Source: Palsa-459 sp035510855 | GTDB taxonomy: Bacteria; Actinomycetota; Acidimicrobiia; Acidimicrobiales; RAAP-2 | DNA: 45,100 nt | Direction: 5' to 3' | Assembly (NCBI GenBank): GCA_035510855.1 | Contig: DATKGG010000037.1 | Coordinates: 1 to 45,100 of the forward strand | Shown: positions 15,890 to 24,046 of the stretch, piece by piece | Layout: each line of letters starts with the position of its first letter | Numbering within the stretch: the first letter of the stretch is position 1 | The notes under the pieces: model-generated | What the model saw: only the letters and a program-made list of their open reading frames with translations | Database searches by the model: none | Told to the model about the DNA's origin: nothing | Translations under genes and position numbers: made by a program

Positions 15890-16588
15890 ATGTCGTTCTT
15901 CGTCGACCACCTCACCCACCTCGCACCGGCCGTCGTGTACGCGGCAGTCGCGGCCCTCGTCTTCGGCGAGGCTGCGCTGTTCGTCGGGTTCGTCCTGCCG
16001 GGTGAGACCGCGGTGCTGCTCGGCGGGTTCATCGCGAGCCAGGGCCGGATCAACATCGCCGTGCTCTGCGTCCTCGTCGTCGCGGCGGCCGTCGTCGGCG
16101 ACACGGTCGGCTATGCCCTTGGCGCCCACTACGGCCCGAGGCTGCTCGACGGTCGGATCCTGCGAAAGCGGCGCGCCGCGATCGACCGGGCGCTCGCGGG
16201 CCTGGAGAAGAACGGGGCGACCTACGTGTTCCTCGGTCGCTTCACGGCGTTCTTCCGGGCCGTGGTCCCCGGCCTCGCGGGGATGTCCGAGATGCGCTAC
16301 CGGCGGTTCCTGGCCGCGAACGCGGCCGGCGGGCTGTGCTGGGGCGTTGGCTACGCCCTGCTCGGCTACTTCGCAGGGACCGGCTACAAGCGCGTCGCGC
16401 ACTACTCATCCTTCGGGGCGCTCGGCCTCGTCGGCGTCATCGTGCTCCTCGCAATCGGCATGCACCTGCGCCGACGTCGACGCGAACGACGTGAGAAGGC
16501 GGTCGCGGGCGATCCTGCGGGCGACCTCTCGACGCCCGACGAGGAGCGCGACCGCGGGCCCGGCACGCCAGGGGCCGCGCCGGCCTAG
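15890..16588 (+). CDS. DedA family membrane protein
   Basis: A 232-residue DedA/SNARE-associated family protein, proposed in other bacteria to move undecaprenyl phosphate or phospholipids across the membrane. Signature elements: the re-entrant segment FVGFVLPGETAVLLGG (about 25-40), GYALGAHYG, and GRFTAFFRAVVPGLAG, which contains the conserved arginines. The C-terminal tail is cytosolic and basic, then acidic and proline-rich. The stop TAG overlaps the stop of the convergent GH1-like gene through a CTAG tetranucleotide (16585-16588). Confidence 0.9.
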   Translation: MSFFVDHLTHLAPAVVYAAVAALVFGEAALFVGFVLPGETAVLLGGFIASQGRINIAVLCVLVVAAAVVGDTVGYALGAHYGPRLLDGRILRKRRAAIDRALAGLEKNGATYVFLGRFTAFFRAVVPGLAGMSEMRYRRFLAANAAGGLCWGVGYALLGYFAGTGYKRVAHYSSFGALGLVGVIVLLAIGMHLRRRRRERREKAVAGDPAGDLSTPDEERDRGPGTPGAAPA

Positions 16589-17769
16589 ACCAAGAACCGT
16601 GCGAGCGCCGTGGCGACCGCGTCGTCAACGTGCCCGACCTGCCAGCCGCCGCCGTGCTGGTCCACGTCGAGGAGCCCGACGGGTCCGGCGAGCGGTCCGG
16701 TCGAGGACACGAGGCCGTGGAGCTGCAGCGCGCGAACCTCGACGGCACCACCCGCCAGCAGCGGGAGCGCCGTCGCGAGCTGCGATGACCAGCCACGCGG
16801 GCCCGCGCCGAGCTCAATGGTGGTGACGGTGCCGGCCGCGTGCTCAACCGTGGCGCTGAGCAGCTCCGCGTCGTCGCTCGCGAGCCACCACTCGCACGCT
16901 GGCGCGTCGCGCCAGCGTCGGGAGGACCGCAGGGCAGCGGCGTCCGGCAGTCGCGCGCCTCGCCTCGCCGTGCGGTGGACCGATCGCTCATAGTCGTCTC
17001 GCCTCGCCGCCAGCAGCACGGGGTCGACGATGCCCGTCGCGAGATCGCGCCACACCGCCTCGCCCTCGTAGCTTCCCGAGGCCTCGAAGATGACGGCGCG
17101 CCGGGTCGCCGGTGACACCTCTTCGATCGACTCGGCGGCGAGCAGGTGGGCGACGACCATGCCGTCGAGGGCGCTCATGGCGTCGGCGGTCGCCCCCCTG
17201 CGATACGGAGGACGCGTCGCGGTGCACCATCCGTCGCTCGACGTGCGGTTGGGGGCACGAAAGGTCACGATCGCCTGGGCGACGCCGTCCAGGCGGTCTG
17301 CGAGCCAGCCAGCGTGCGCGGCGAAGCGCTCGGGCGCCCACGACGACAGCCAGGGCTCCTGGCCGAGCCACGACGGCCATGCCGCGTCGCACAGGACGAC
17401 CGCCGTCGACATTCCCGCGCGCGTGGCCGCCCTAAGAGCGGCCACGTAGGTCCCGAGCGCGTCGAGGTCACGGACGTCCGGCCGCGGCTCCACGCGAGCC
17501 CACTCCATCGTGAGGCGGAGCTCGCGACAGCCCACGTCCGCGGCACGTCCGACGAGCTCATCGAGGTGCTCGAATGTCCCCTGGGACCGCAGCGACGCTT
17601 GGATCCTCCCGAGCGACTGGGCGACGCTGAACGAGGTGAGCGGCCCTCCCTCGACGTCGTAGCCGCCCTCGACGGCGTACCCGTCGATCGTCACGCCAAG
17701 CACCGTGGCTCCGAGCGTCACGGGCAAAGTCTCCCACCATCGACCACGTGTCCGACTCGAAGCGGGCAT
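16585..17769 (-). CDS. GH1-like barrel protein lacking catalytic residues
   Basis: A 394-residue protein with the N-terminal half of a family 1 glycosidase barrel. LRLTMEWARVEPRPDVRDLDAL matches the family's RFSLEWARIEP region, followed by the WPSWLGQEP and W-PERFAAHAGWLADRL region and the strand that normally ends TFNEPN. Here it reads TFRAPN, so the acid/base glutamate is alanine. The later ENG nucleophile motif is absent, and the protein is about 60 residues short. It is therefore likely non-catalytic, perhaps carbohydrate-binding or structural. ATG 17769; the upstream promoter is shared with the divergent enoyl-CoA hydratase. Confidence 0.65.
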   Translation of the reverse strand: MPASSRTRGRWWETLPVTLGATVLGVTIDGYAVEGGYDVEGGPLTSFSVAQSLGRIQASLRSQGTFEHLDELVGRAADVGCRELRLTMEWARVEPRPDVRDLDALGTYVAALRAATRAGMSTAVVLCDAAWPSWLGQEPWLSSWAPERFAAHAGWLADRLDGVAQAIVTFRAPNRTSSDGWCTATRPPYRRGATADAMSALDGMVVAHLLAAESIEEVSPATRRAVIFEASGSYEGEAVWRDLATGIVDPVLLAARRDDYERSVHRTARRGARLPDAAALRSSRRWRDAPACEWWLASDDAELLSATVEHAAGTVTTIELGAGPRGWSSQLATALPLLAGGAVEVRALQLHGLVSSTGPLAGPVGLLDVDQHGGGWQVGHVDDAVATALARFLV

Positions 17770-17806
17770 GTAGCGTCATCGACCGACGTATCCGAGGAGG
17801 TCCACG

Positions 17807-18571
17807 ATGGGCGACGAAGTACTGACTGAGCGACGGGGCAACGTCGAGATTCTCACGATCAACCGACCCGAGGCTCGCAACGCGATCAACCTCGCGGTCG
17901 CGACCGCGCTCTCAGAGGCTCTCGACGCCGCGGCGAGCGACGAAGGCTGCCTCGTCGTCATCCTGACAGGCGCCGACGACAAGGCGTTCAGCGCCGGCAT
18001 GGACCTCAAGGCATTCGCGAGGGGCGAGGCGCCCATCACCGAGAAGGGCTTCGCGGGGATCACCAAGCGAGACTTCCCCAAGCCGATCATCGCCGCGGTC
18101 AATGGCTCCGCGCTCGCCGGTGGCTTCGAGATCATGCTCAGCTGCGACCTGGTCGTCGCGGCGTCCCACGCGAAGTTCGGCATCCCCGAGGCATCGCGGG
18201 GCCTCATCGCGGGCGGTGGCGGGCTGATCCGCCTTGCCAAGCGCATCCCGAGGGCCGTCGCGCTCGAGCTCGCGCTGACTGCCGCGCCGATCGACGCGCA
18301 TCGTGCGCTCGCTGTTGGGCTCGTCAACCGGGTCGTGCCGAGCGACGAGCTGCTCGCGACAGCACTCGGGCTCGCCGAGCAGATCGCGAAGAACGCCCCG
18401 CTCGCGATCAAGATCAGCAAGCAGGTCATGCTCGAGTCGATCGAGCTCGACGAAGAGGCCGCATGGAAGCTCAACGACTCGTCGTTCGGTGCGATCGGTC
18501 GCTCCCATGACGCGATGGAGGGCGCCATCGCGTTCGCCGAGAAGCGTGAGCCGAAGTGGACCGGTGCCTAG
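17807..18571 (+). CDS. Enoyl-CoA hydratase/isomerase (crotonase family)
   Basis: A 254-residue crotonase-fold enzyme acting on acyl-CoA thioesters. The oxyanion-hole strand is KAFSAGMDLKAF (59-70), with the second half at GSALAGGFEI (100-109). Both catalytic glutamates of classical hydratases are present: E108 (GGFEIM) and E128 (IPEASRG). Hydration of 2-enoyl-CoA in beta-oxidation is the simplest role. The start is fixed by the strong Shine-Dalgarno GAGGAGG seven bases before the ATG, and TAGCGT at 17771 is a -10 candidate. The CopD-like gene begins directly after the stop. Confidence 0.92.
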   Translation: MGDEVLTERRGNVEILTINRPEARNAINLAVATALSEALDAAASDEGCLVVILTGADDKAFSAGMDLKAFARGEAPITEKGFAGITKRDFPKPIIAAVNGSALAGGFEIMLSCDLVVAASHAKFGIPEASRGLIAGGGGLIRLAKRIPRAVALELALTAAPIDAHRALAVGLVNRVVPSDELLATALGLAEQIAKNAPLAIKISKQVMLESIELDEEAAWKLNDSSFGAIGRSHDAMEGAIAFAEKREPKWTGA

Positions 18572-18982
18572 GTGAACTCCCTCGCGCCTGCGCTTGCCGC
18601 GGTGCGCCTGAGCCTCCATGTCCTCGCTGCGGCGGTCTTCGTTGGCGGGCAGATCACGTTGGTCGGGTTGCTCCCCGACGTCCGCAAGCTTGGCGGCGAC
18701 GCGGCGGTCCGCGTCGCGCAAGCGTTTGCCAAGGTCATGTGGCCTGCATACGGGGTGCTCTTGCTCACGGGCATCTGGAACGTGTCCGCGGTGCACGCCT
18801 CGCACTCGACGAGCGCCTGGAAGACCGTGCTCATGGTCAAGATCGCCATTGCCGTCCTCGCGGGGGTTGCGGCATGGCTCCACTCGAGGGCGAAGGCGAA
18901 GTCATCCCTCGCGATCTGGGGCTCGATCGCGGGGACGGCGTCCGTCGCGGCACTGGTCCTGGGGATCCTCCTTACGGGCTGA
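18572..18982 (+). CDS. CopD-like four-TM membrane protein
   Basis: A 136-residue integral membrane protein with four helices. The first contains LHVLAAAVFVGGQ, the conserved His-containing opening of CopD/DUF2269-type proteins. VMWPAYGVLLLTGIWNV and WKTVLMVKIAIAVLAGV follow, as in that family. CopD domains are linked with copper uptake or membrane redox processes; which applies is unknown. The GTG start abuts the TAG stop of the enoyl-CoA hydratase with no gap, so the pair is co-translated. Confidence 0.75.
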   Translation: MNSLAPALAAVRLSLHVLAAAVFVGGQITLVGLLPDVRKLGGDAAVRVAQAFAKVMWPAYGVLLLTGIWNVSAVHASHSTSAWKTVLMVKIAIAVLAGVAAWLHSRAKAKSSLAIWGSIAGTASVAALVLGILLTG

Positions 18983-19006
18983 GGGTGAGGGGGCTACCGA
19001 GAGCGG

Positions 19007-19012
19007 TAGATT
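19007..19012 (+). promoter_or_regulatory. Candidate -10 (TAGATT) for tatA
   Basis: TAGATT lies in the 70-base gap after the CopD-like gene and would give a leader of about 34 bases carrying the GGGAGGGA ribosome binding site of tatA. Confidence 0.4.
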
Positions 19013-19052
19013 CCACGTAGCGGGCGGGCCAGCCCAACCGCAGGGAGGGATC

Positions 19053-19253
19053 ATGCAGATAGCAGAGATTGCAAGCCTTGACGTGATCCTCATCGTCATC
19101 GCCGTCGGCCTCATCGTCTTCGGCAGCTCCAAGCTGCCGAAGATCGCCCGGGGCCTCGGCTCGGCGAAGTCGGAGTTCGAAAAGGGAATCAAGGACGGAC
19201 AGGCGTCTGTTCCGGCCGAGGACAAGAACCAAACCGACACGCCAGCAAACTGA
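19053..19253 (+). CDS. tatA: Twin-arginine translocase subunit TatA
   Basis: A 66-residue Tat component: a short periplasmic N-terminus, one membrane helix (about 8-24, LDVILIVIAVGLIVFG), the FG hinge followed by SSKLPKIARGLG amphipathic helix, and a polar tail. This matches TatA/TatE; TatB is usually longer. TatA oligomers form the conduit for folded, cofactor-bearing proteins. The start is set by GGGAGGGA three bases before the ATG; the same open frame extends upstream without homology. No tatB or tatC is in the window. The two Rieske proteins encoded nearby are plausible substrates. Confidence 0.92.
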   Translation: MQIAEIASLDVILIVIAVGLIVFGSSKLPKIARGLGSAKSEFEKGIKDGQASVPAEDKNQTDTPAN

Positions 19254-19277
19254 TCCGGCTGCGGGGCCCGTTCATCC

Positions 19278-20543
19278 ATGGATGACGTCCTCGCGACCGC
19301 TGATCGGCTGTGGCGCGGCGAGGTCACGACGGCCGAGTTGCACCCGGTCGGGCACATGGGCGGCCTGGCCGAGGTCGCCGACGGCATTGCCTTCCTCCCG
19401 AGCTTCGCGAACGCGACCGCGGTCAAGACCACCGACGGGCTCTTCATGGTCGACACCGGCTCGTCAGTCGTCGCGCCGCTCATCCACGAGGAGATCCGGC
19501 GGTGGTCCGACGCCCGCTTGGACACGGCCGTCTACAGCCATGGGCACATCGACCACGTGTTCGGCGTGGGCGTCTTCGAGGCCGAGGCGGCGACGCGTGG
19601 CTGGAAGCCGCCCCGGGTCGTCGCCCACGAGCACCTCCCCAAGCGCTTCGACCGGTACCGGCGTACCGCGGGGTACAACCAGGTCGTCAACCGCCGGCAG
19701 TTCGGCTTCAAGGACCTCGTGTGGCCGACCGAGTACCGCTATCCCGACGAGACCTACTCGACCGAGCGCGAGCTCGACGTCGGCGGCATGCGGTTCCAGC
19801 TTCGCCACGAGAAGGGTGAGACCGATGACCACACCGTGACGTGGATCCCGAGCGCGAGGGCGCTGTGCTGTGGGGACCTGTTCATCTGGGCCAGCCCGAA
19901 CGCCGGCAACCCCCAAAAGGTGCAGCGCTACCCCTCAGAGTGGGCGGCGGCGCTGCGGCGCATGGACGCCCTGGAGCCCGAGATGCTGCTGCCGGGCCAC
20001 GGCCTGCCCGTGATGGGTGCAGACCGGGTCCACCAGGCGCTCACCGACACCGCTCGGTACTTGGAGAGCCTGGTCGACCAGACCCTCGCGATGATGAACG
20101 AGGGCGCGAGGCTGTCCGAGATCCTGCACACGGTGCGGCCGCCCGCGGACCTCGAGGGCGCGCCGTACCTCCAGCCCGTCTACGACGAGCCGGAGTTCGT
20201 GGTGCGCAACGTCTGGCGCCTCAACGGGGGGTGGTGGGACGGCAACCCCGCGACCTTGAAGCCCGCGCCCGACGCGGCGCTCGCTACCGAGCTGGCCGGG
20301 CTCGCTGGCGGTCCCGCGGGGCTCTGTGACCGCGCACTCGAGCTGCTCGGCCAAGGCGACGACGGCGCGATGCGGCTCGCGTGCCACCTCGTCGAGCTCG
20401 CGTGGCTCGCGTCCCCCGAGGACACGGGCGTCTGTGAGATCCGTCGCCAGGTGTACACCGCGAGAGCCGAGGCGGCCACGTCCACCATGGCGAAGGGCGT
20501 CTACCGATGGGCCGCTCGCGAGTCGCTCGGCGAGGTGAGCTGA
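19278..20543 (+). CDS. MBL-fold hydrolase with alkylsulfatase-like C-terminal region
   Basis: A 421-residue metallo-beta-lactamase-fold enzyme. Zinc-binding HxHxDH is H88-G-H90-I-D92-H93. A further His is in ETDDHTVTW, CCGDLF supplies the bridging Asp region, and LLPGHG the last His. The C-terminal 170 residues (from DTARYLESLVDQTL, with an RNVWRLNGGWWDGNP stretch) resemble the dimerisation domain of SdsA1/BDS1-type alkyl sulfatases. It is shorter than those enzymes (about 650 residues) because their third, sterol-carrier-like domain is missing. Sulfate-ester hydrolysis is plausible but not proven. It starts 24 bases after tatA. Confidence 0.85.
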   Translation: MDDVLATADRLWRGEVTTAELHPVGHMGGLAEVADGIAFLPSFANATAVKTTDGLFMVDTGSSVVAPLIHEEIRRWSDARLDTAVYSHGHIDHVFGVGVFEAEAATRGWKPPRVVAHEHLPKRFDRYRRTAGYNQVVNRRQFGFKDLVWPTEYRYPDETYSTERELDVGGMRFQLRHEKGETDDHTVTWIPSARALCCGDLFIWASPNAGNPQKVQRYPSEWAAALRRMDALEPEMLLPGHGLPVMGADRVHQALTDTARYLESLVDQTLAMMNEGARLSEILHTVRPPADLEGAPYLQPVYDEPEFVVRNVWRLNGGWWDGNPATLKPAPDAALATELAGLAGGPAGLCDRALELLGQGDDGAMRLACHLVELAWLASPEDTGVCEIRRQVYTARAEAATSTMAKGVYRWAARESLGEVS

Positions 20544-20795
20544 GACTCACACGTCGGCCCATCTGACATCGTCGTCGAGCGGTGGGTCCCCCTGAGCCTG
20601 AGCGGCGACGCGAGCCCGATCGCCACCGCCACCGTCGACTGGTCGAGAAGCGGACCAGTTTGTGAAGTTCGATAGGCCCGGCTCGGAGCAGTCCGGGCGA
20701 CTGTCCGGCTCCCTCGGGGCGCAGTAACGACGGTAGTGTCGGCCCCGGCCCGCGACCATCGTCGCGGCGGTGCATCGACGCCAGGGGGACGAACG
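20544..20795 (+). promoter_or_regulatory. Intergenic region with promoter for the beta-helix gene
   Basis: This 252-base stretch has no gene. TAGTGT at 20734-20739 is a TANNNT -10 candidate and would give a leader of about 50 bases that ends in the AGGGGGA ribosome binding site. A weak CAGTC/GACTG hairpin lies near 20690. Nothing else is recognised. Confidence 0.35.
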
Positions 20796-22427
20796 ATGAG
20801 ACGTGCCACTCGATTGCCACGAAGCATTGCCGCTGCCGTAGGCGCCCTCGTACTGCTCGGCTCAGCCGCTGGCGTCGCCTCGGTCGACGCGGCATCGGCG
20901 AGCACGGCGCCGGCGTCGTCGGGCCATGTGCTGCTCGTGGGCACCTTTCACGGCGTGACGGGCAAGTACTCCTCGATCCAGGCCGCGGTGAACGCGGCGA
21001 AGCCCGGCGACTGGGTGCTTGTCGCCCCCGGTGACTACCACGAGACCCAGGACCTCACGAACCCACCCGCTGACTACTCCGAGGGCGAGTTCGGCAGCGT
21101 CCTCATCACGACCAAGGACCTGCACCTGCGCGGCATGGACCGCTCGACGGTCATCGTCGACGGGACCAAGCCTGGCTCGCCGAAGTGCACCTCCAACCCA
21201 GCGGACCAGGAGTTCGGCAACGTCGTCGGCGGCAACGCGGCAGGGCGCAACGGGATCGTCGTGTTCAAGGCGAACGACGTCACGGTCGAGAACCTGACCG
21301 TCTGCAACTTCCTGTCGGGATCCGAGGGCGGAGGCAACGGGGTGTGGTGGAACGGCGGCGACGGCACCGGGAAGATCGGGCTCGCCGGCTACTGGGGCAA
21401 CTACCTCACCGCGACCTCCTCTTTCTTCGACACCGAGTCGGCGGCCGCCACCTACGGCATCTTCGCGTCGAACTCGCAGGGCCCGGCGACGTGGAATCAG
21501 CTGTACGCGAACAACCAGAACGACTCGGGCATCTACGTCGGGGGCTGCAAGCAGCTCTGCGGCATCACGATCTCCAACGTCTGGATGGAGTACAACGCGC
21601 TCGGGTACTCAGGGACGAACTCGGGCGGCGCGATCGTGATCACGCACTCGCAGTTCGACCACAACCAGGACGGCTTTGACACCAACACGCAGCTCGCCGG
21701 CGACCCACCCGCGCCACAGAACGGGAACTGCCCGAAGGACGCGATCTCCAAGATCACCCACACCCACTCGTGCTGGGTGCTCATGGACAGCTATATCCAC
21801 GACAACAACAACGCCGACGCGCCCGCCGCGGGCAGCGCGTCCATCGGCCCGACCGGCACGGGCATGACGTTGTCGGGCGGGCGCAACGACACCGTGCTCC
21901 GCAACAAGTTCTCGAACAACGGGGCGTGGGGGATCCTCTTCGTCCCGTATCCCGACAACAGCTCGCCGTCGCTCAACCAGACGTGCGCGGGCACGGGCGG
22001 CCACGAGTACAGCGGGCTCGGCTGTGTCTACGACCCACAGGGCGACGCGCTCATCGGCAACACCTTCAAGCACAACGGCTTCTACAAGAACCCGACCAAC
22101 TCGGACTTCGGGGAGCTCACGCTGTCGAAGCACGTCGTGAACTGCTTCTCGAAGAACGTCGCCCCTGACGGCAGCTTCCCGACGAACCTCGCGAAGGCCG
22201 AGAGCAAGTGCACTGGCAAGTCCGCTGGCGGCAATGCGTTCGGCAGTGCGCAGAACCTCTACTTCCAGGCGCTGTGCGACACCGGGCTCGGTTCCTGCCC
22301 GGCCGGGAGCCACTACCCGACCCACGGCCCCGTGAAGCTGCACGCCCTGCCGAAGCTGTCCTCGATGCCCAACCCCTGCAAGGGTGTGCCCTCCAACGTC
22401 TGGTGCAAGGCCGGCAAGCCGATCTAG
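20796..22427 (+). CDS. Secreted right-handed parallel beta-helix protein
   Basis: A 543-residue exported protein. A basic N-terminus, a hydrophobic helix and an AxA-type site (VDAASA, about 30-35) form a Sec signal peptide. The opening SSIQAAVNAAKPGDWVLVAPG is the standard first coil of pectate-lyase/NosD-like beta-helix proteins. The body has repeated Asn/Gly-rich turns (NDVTVENLT, HSQFDHNQDGFD, NTFKHNGFY). About fourteen cysteines are scattered, suggesting disulfides outside the cell. Catalytic residues are not identifiable, so a polysaccharide-acting or surface role is inference. ATG 20796 is chosen because of AGGGGGA and the signal peptide. Its stop shares CTAG with the convergent MFS gene. 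Confidence 0.85.
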   Translation: MRRATRLPRSIAAAVGALVLLGSAAGVASVDAASASTAPASSGHVLLVGTFHGVTGKYSSIQAAVNAAKPGDWVLVAPGDYHETQDLTNPPADYSEGEFGSVLITTKDLHLRGMDRSTVIVDGTKPGSPKCTSNPADQEFGNVVGGNAAGRNGIVVFKANDVTVENLTVCNFLSGSEGGGNGVWWNGGDGTGKIGLAGYWGNYLTATSSFFDTESAAATYGIFASNSQGPATWNQLYANNQNDSGIYVGGCKQLCGITISNVWMEYNALGYSGTNSGGAIVITHSQFDHNQDGFDTNTQLAGDPPAPQNGNCPKDAISKITHTHSCWVLMDSYIHDNNNADAPAAGSASIGPTGTGMTLSGGRNDTVLRNKFSNNGAWGILFVPYPDNSSPSLNQTCAGTGGHEYSGLGCVYDPQGDALIGNTFKHNGFYKNPTNSDFGELTLSKHVVNCFSKNVAPDGSFPTNLAKAESKCTGKSAGGNAFGSAQNLYFQALCDTGLGSCPAGSHYPTHGPVKLHALPKLSSMPNPCKGVPSNVWCKAGKPI

Positions 22428-23983
22428 TCAGGTGCTGACCGGGCGACCTCGGGCTCGAGCCGAACCGTCTGGTCCATCCTCCCGCCGAGGTACACGATCG
22501 CGAGCACCGCACCCGCGAACGCGACTGCCGCGCCCATCGCGCTCGCGGCGTGCAGGGCATGGATGAACGCGTTCGACGACACCTGCATCGCGGGGGCGGA
22601 CAGGGCGGCGGGCAGGTGGCGCGAGACGCTCACTGCCTGTGCCATGGAGACCGACGCGGACGCAGCCGTCGCGCGCGGGACGCCAAGCGCGCTGAGGCCC
22701 GCGAGCACGCGTGGCGCAAATGCGGAGGCGAACACGGACCCGAGGACCGCGACGCCGAGGGTCCCGCCGAGCTCACGGGTGGTGTTGTTGACCGCCGCGC
22801 CGGCGCCCACCTGGTCGAGTCGCAGCGACCCCATGACTGCCTCGGTCGACGGCGCGGTCGTCAGTGAGAGCCCGAGGCTGAGCAGGACCATCGAGGCGAC
22901 GACCGGTCCGAGGTACGGGGCGTCGAGGGGCATGGTCGCCGCGATGACCAGCCCGCCGCCCATCGCGGCGAGCCCGGCGCCGACAACCCAGCGCGCCCCG
23001 ATGCGCAGGGCCAGCACCGCGCCGAGCGGCGTCGTCACCGCCGCGGTGACCGCGAACGGCAACGTGCGCACGCCAGCCGACAGCGCCGAGTACCCACGGA
23101 CGAGCTGGAAGTACTGCGTGATGAGGAAGATGAAGCCGAACAGCGCAAAGAAGGCGACCGAGATCGACGTCGCCCCGACGGTGAACCGCTTGTTCTGGAA
23201 GACACGGACGTCGAGGAGCGGACCGTCGGTGCGCAGCTCCAGGGCAGCGAACGCGGCGAGCACGCCGATGGAGGCGCACAGCAGTCCGATGGTGCGCGTC
23301 GACAACCACCCCCACGTGGGTCCCTCGATGATCGAGTAGACGAGCGAGGTCACGCTCACCGTGCCGACCACGAGCCCCCGCACGTCGAAAGGGAAACCGC
23401 TCGTCGCCACCGACTCAGGCAGGAGGTTCCCGCCGAGCACGACGACGGCGAGCACGATCGGGACGTTGACGAGGAAGATCGAGCCCGCCCAGAAGTGCTC
23501 GATGAGCAGCCCGCCCGTGATGGGCCCGAGGGCAACGGCGATGCCGGTCGTCGCGCTCCAGATGCCGATCGCCTTCGCACGCTCGGCGCTGTCGGTGAAC
23601 AGCGTCGTCAGGATGGCGAGGCCCGTCGGGAAGATGAAGGCGGCGGCGGCGCCCATCAGCGCGCGTGCGACGATGAGCGAGCTCGTCGACCCCGCGAAGG
23701 CAGCGAGCAGGGAAAACGCGCCGAAGCACAAGAGCGCGACCTGCATCGTGCGCTTGCGCCCGAGACGGTCGCCGACGCCGCCACCCGCGAGGAGCAGGCC
23801 GGCGAAGGGCAGCGAGTAGCCGTCGACGATCCACTGCAGCGAGGAGTTCGACGCATGCAGGTTCCTCGAAAAACTCGGGAGCGCGACGTTCACGATCGTG
23901 TTGTCCACGACGACGAGGAACACCGAGAGGCACAGGACCGGCAGCAGCAGCCAGCGGCGGTCGTGGTGGGTCGAGCCGGGCAT
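22424..23983 (-). CDS. DHA2-type MFS multidrug exporter, TetR-associated
   Basis: A 519-residue 14-TM exporter of the EmrB/QacA branch. Helix 1 has VVVDNTIVNVALPSF, motif A reads GGGVGDRLGRKR, and the motif C region TGIAVALGPITGGLL is intact with its proline, as expected for an antiporter. The gene is divergent from a tetR gene and has a strong Shine-Dalgarno AGGAGG (23989-23994) before ATG 23983. The Shine-Dalgarno itself overlaps the left edge of the palindromic operator, so repressor binding should block this gene. The exported compound is unknown. Confidence 0.92.
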   Translation of the reverse strand: MPGSTHHDRRWLLLPVLCLSVFLVVVDNTIVNVALPSFSRNLHASNSSLQWIVDGYSLPFAGLLLAGGGVGDRLGRKRTMQVALLCFGAFSLLAAFAGSTSSLIVARALMGAAAAFIFPTGLAILTTLFTDSAERAKAIGIWSATTGIAVALGPITGGLLIEHFWAGSIFLVNVPIVLAVVVLGGNLLPESVATSGFPFDVRGLVVGTVSVTSLVYSIIEGPTWGWLSTRTIGLLCASIGVLAAFAALELRTDGPLLDVRVFQNKRFTVGATSISVAFFALFGFIFLITQYFQLVRGYSALSAGVRTLPFAVTAAVTTPLGAVLALRIGARWVVGAGLAAMGGGLVIAATMPLDAPYLGPVVASMVLLSLGLSLTTAPSTEAVMGSLRLDQVGAGAAVNNTTRELGGTLGVAVLGSVFASAFAPRVLAGLSALGVPRATAASASVSMAQAVSVSRHLPAALSAPAMQVSSNAFIHALHAASAMGAAVAFAGAVLAIVYLGGRMDQTVRLEPEVARSAPD

Positions 23984-23992
23984 GGGGTCCTC

Positions 23993-24034
23993 CTAGAGAA
24001 CAGCGTTATACAACTGTAGCACGATGTTCTCTAG
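23993..24034. promoter_or_regulatory. Concentric palindromic operator between MFS and tetR
   Basis: Perfect 10-base arms CTAGAGAACA (23993-24002) and TGTTCTCTAG (24025-24034) are centred at 24013.5. The inner palindrome TACA-AC-TGTA (24009-24018) has exactly the same centre, and CGT/ACG trinucleotides match between them. Of 42 positions, 34 are symmetric. The minus-strand TACAGT (24018-24013) could be the MFS -10, and the tetR -10 begins right after the right arm. This is where a TetR dimer or pair of dimers would bind. Confidence 0.8.
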
Positions 24035-24040
24035 TAGGCT
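24035..24040 (+). promoter_or_regulatory. Leaderless -10 (TAGGCT) for tetR
   Basis: TAGGCT, six bases (CGCCCC), then ATG 24047. It directly abuts the right arm of the operator, so a bound repressor would cover the upstream promoter contacts (autoregulation). Confidence 0.6.
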
Positions 24041-24046
24041 CGCCCC

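Noticed and set aside
20640..20735. Structured GC-rich stretch upstream of the beta-helix gene as a possible regulatory RNA
   Set aside because: Only a 5-bp hairpin and imperfect repeats are found; not distinguishable from chance in GC-rich DNA.
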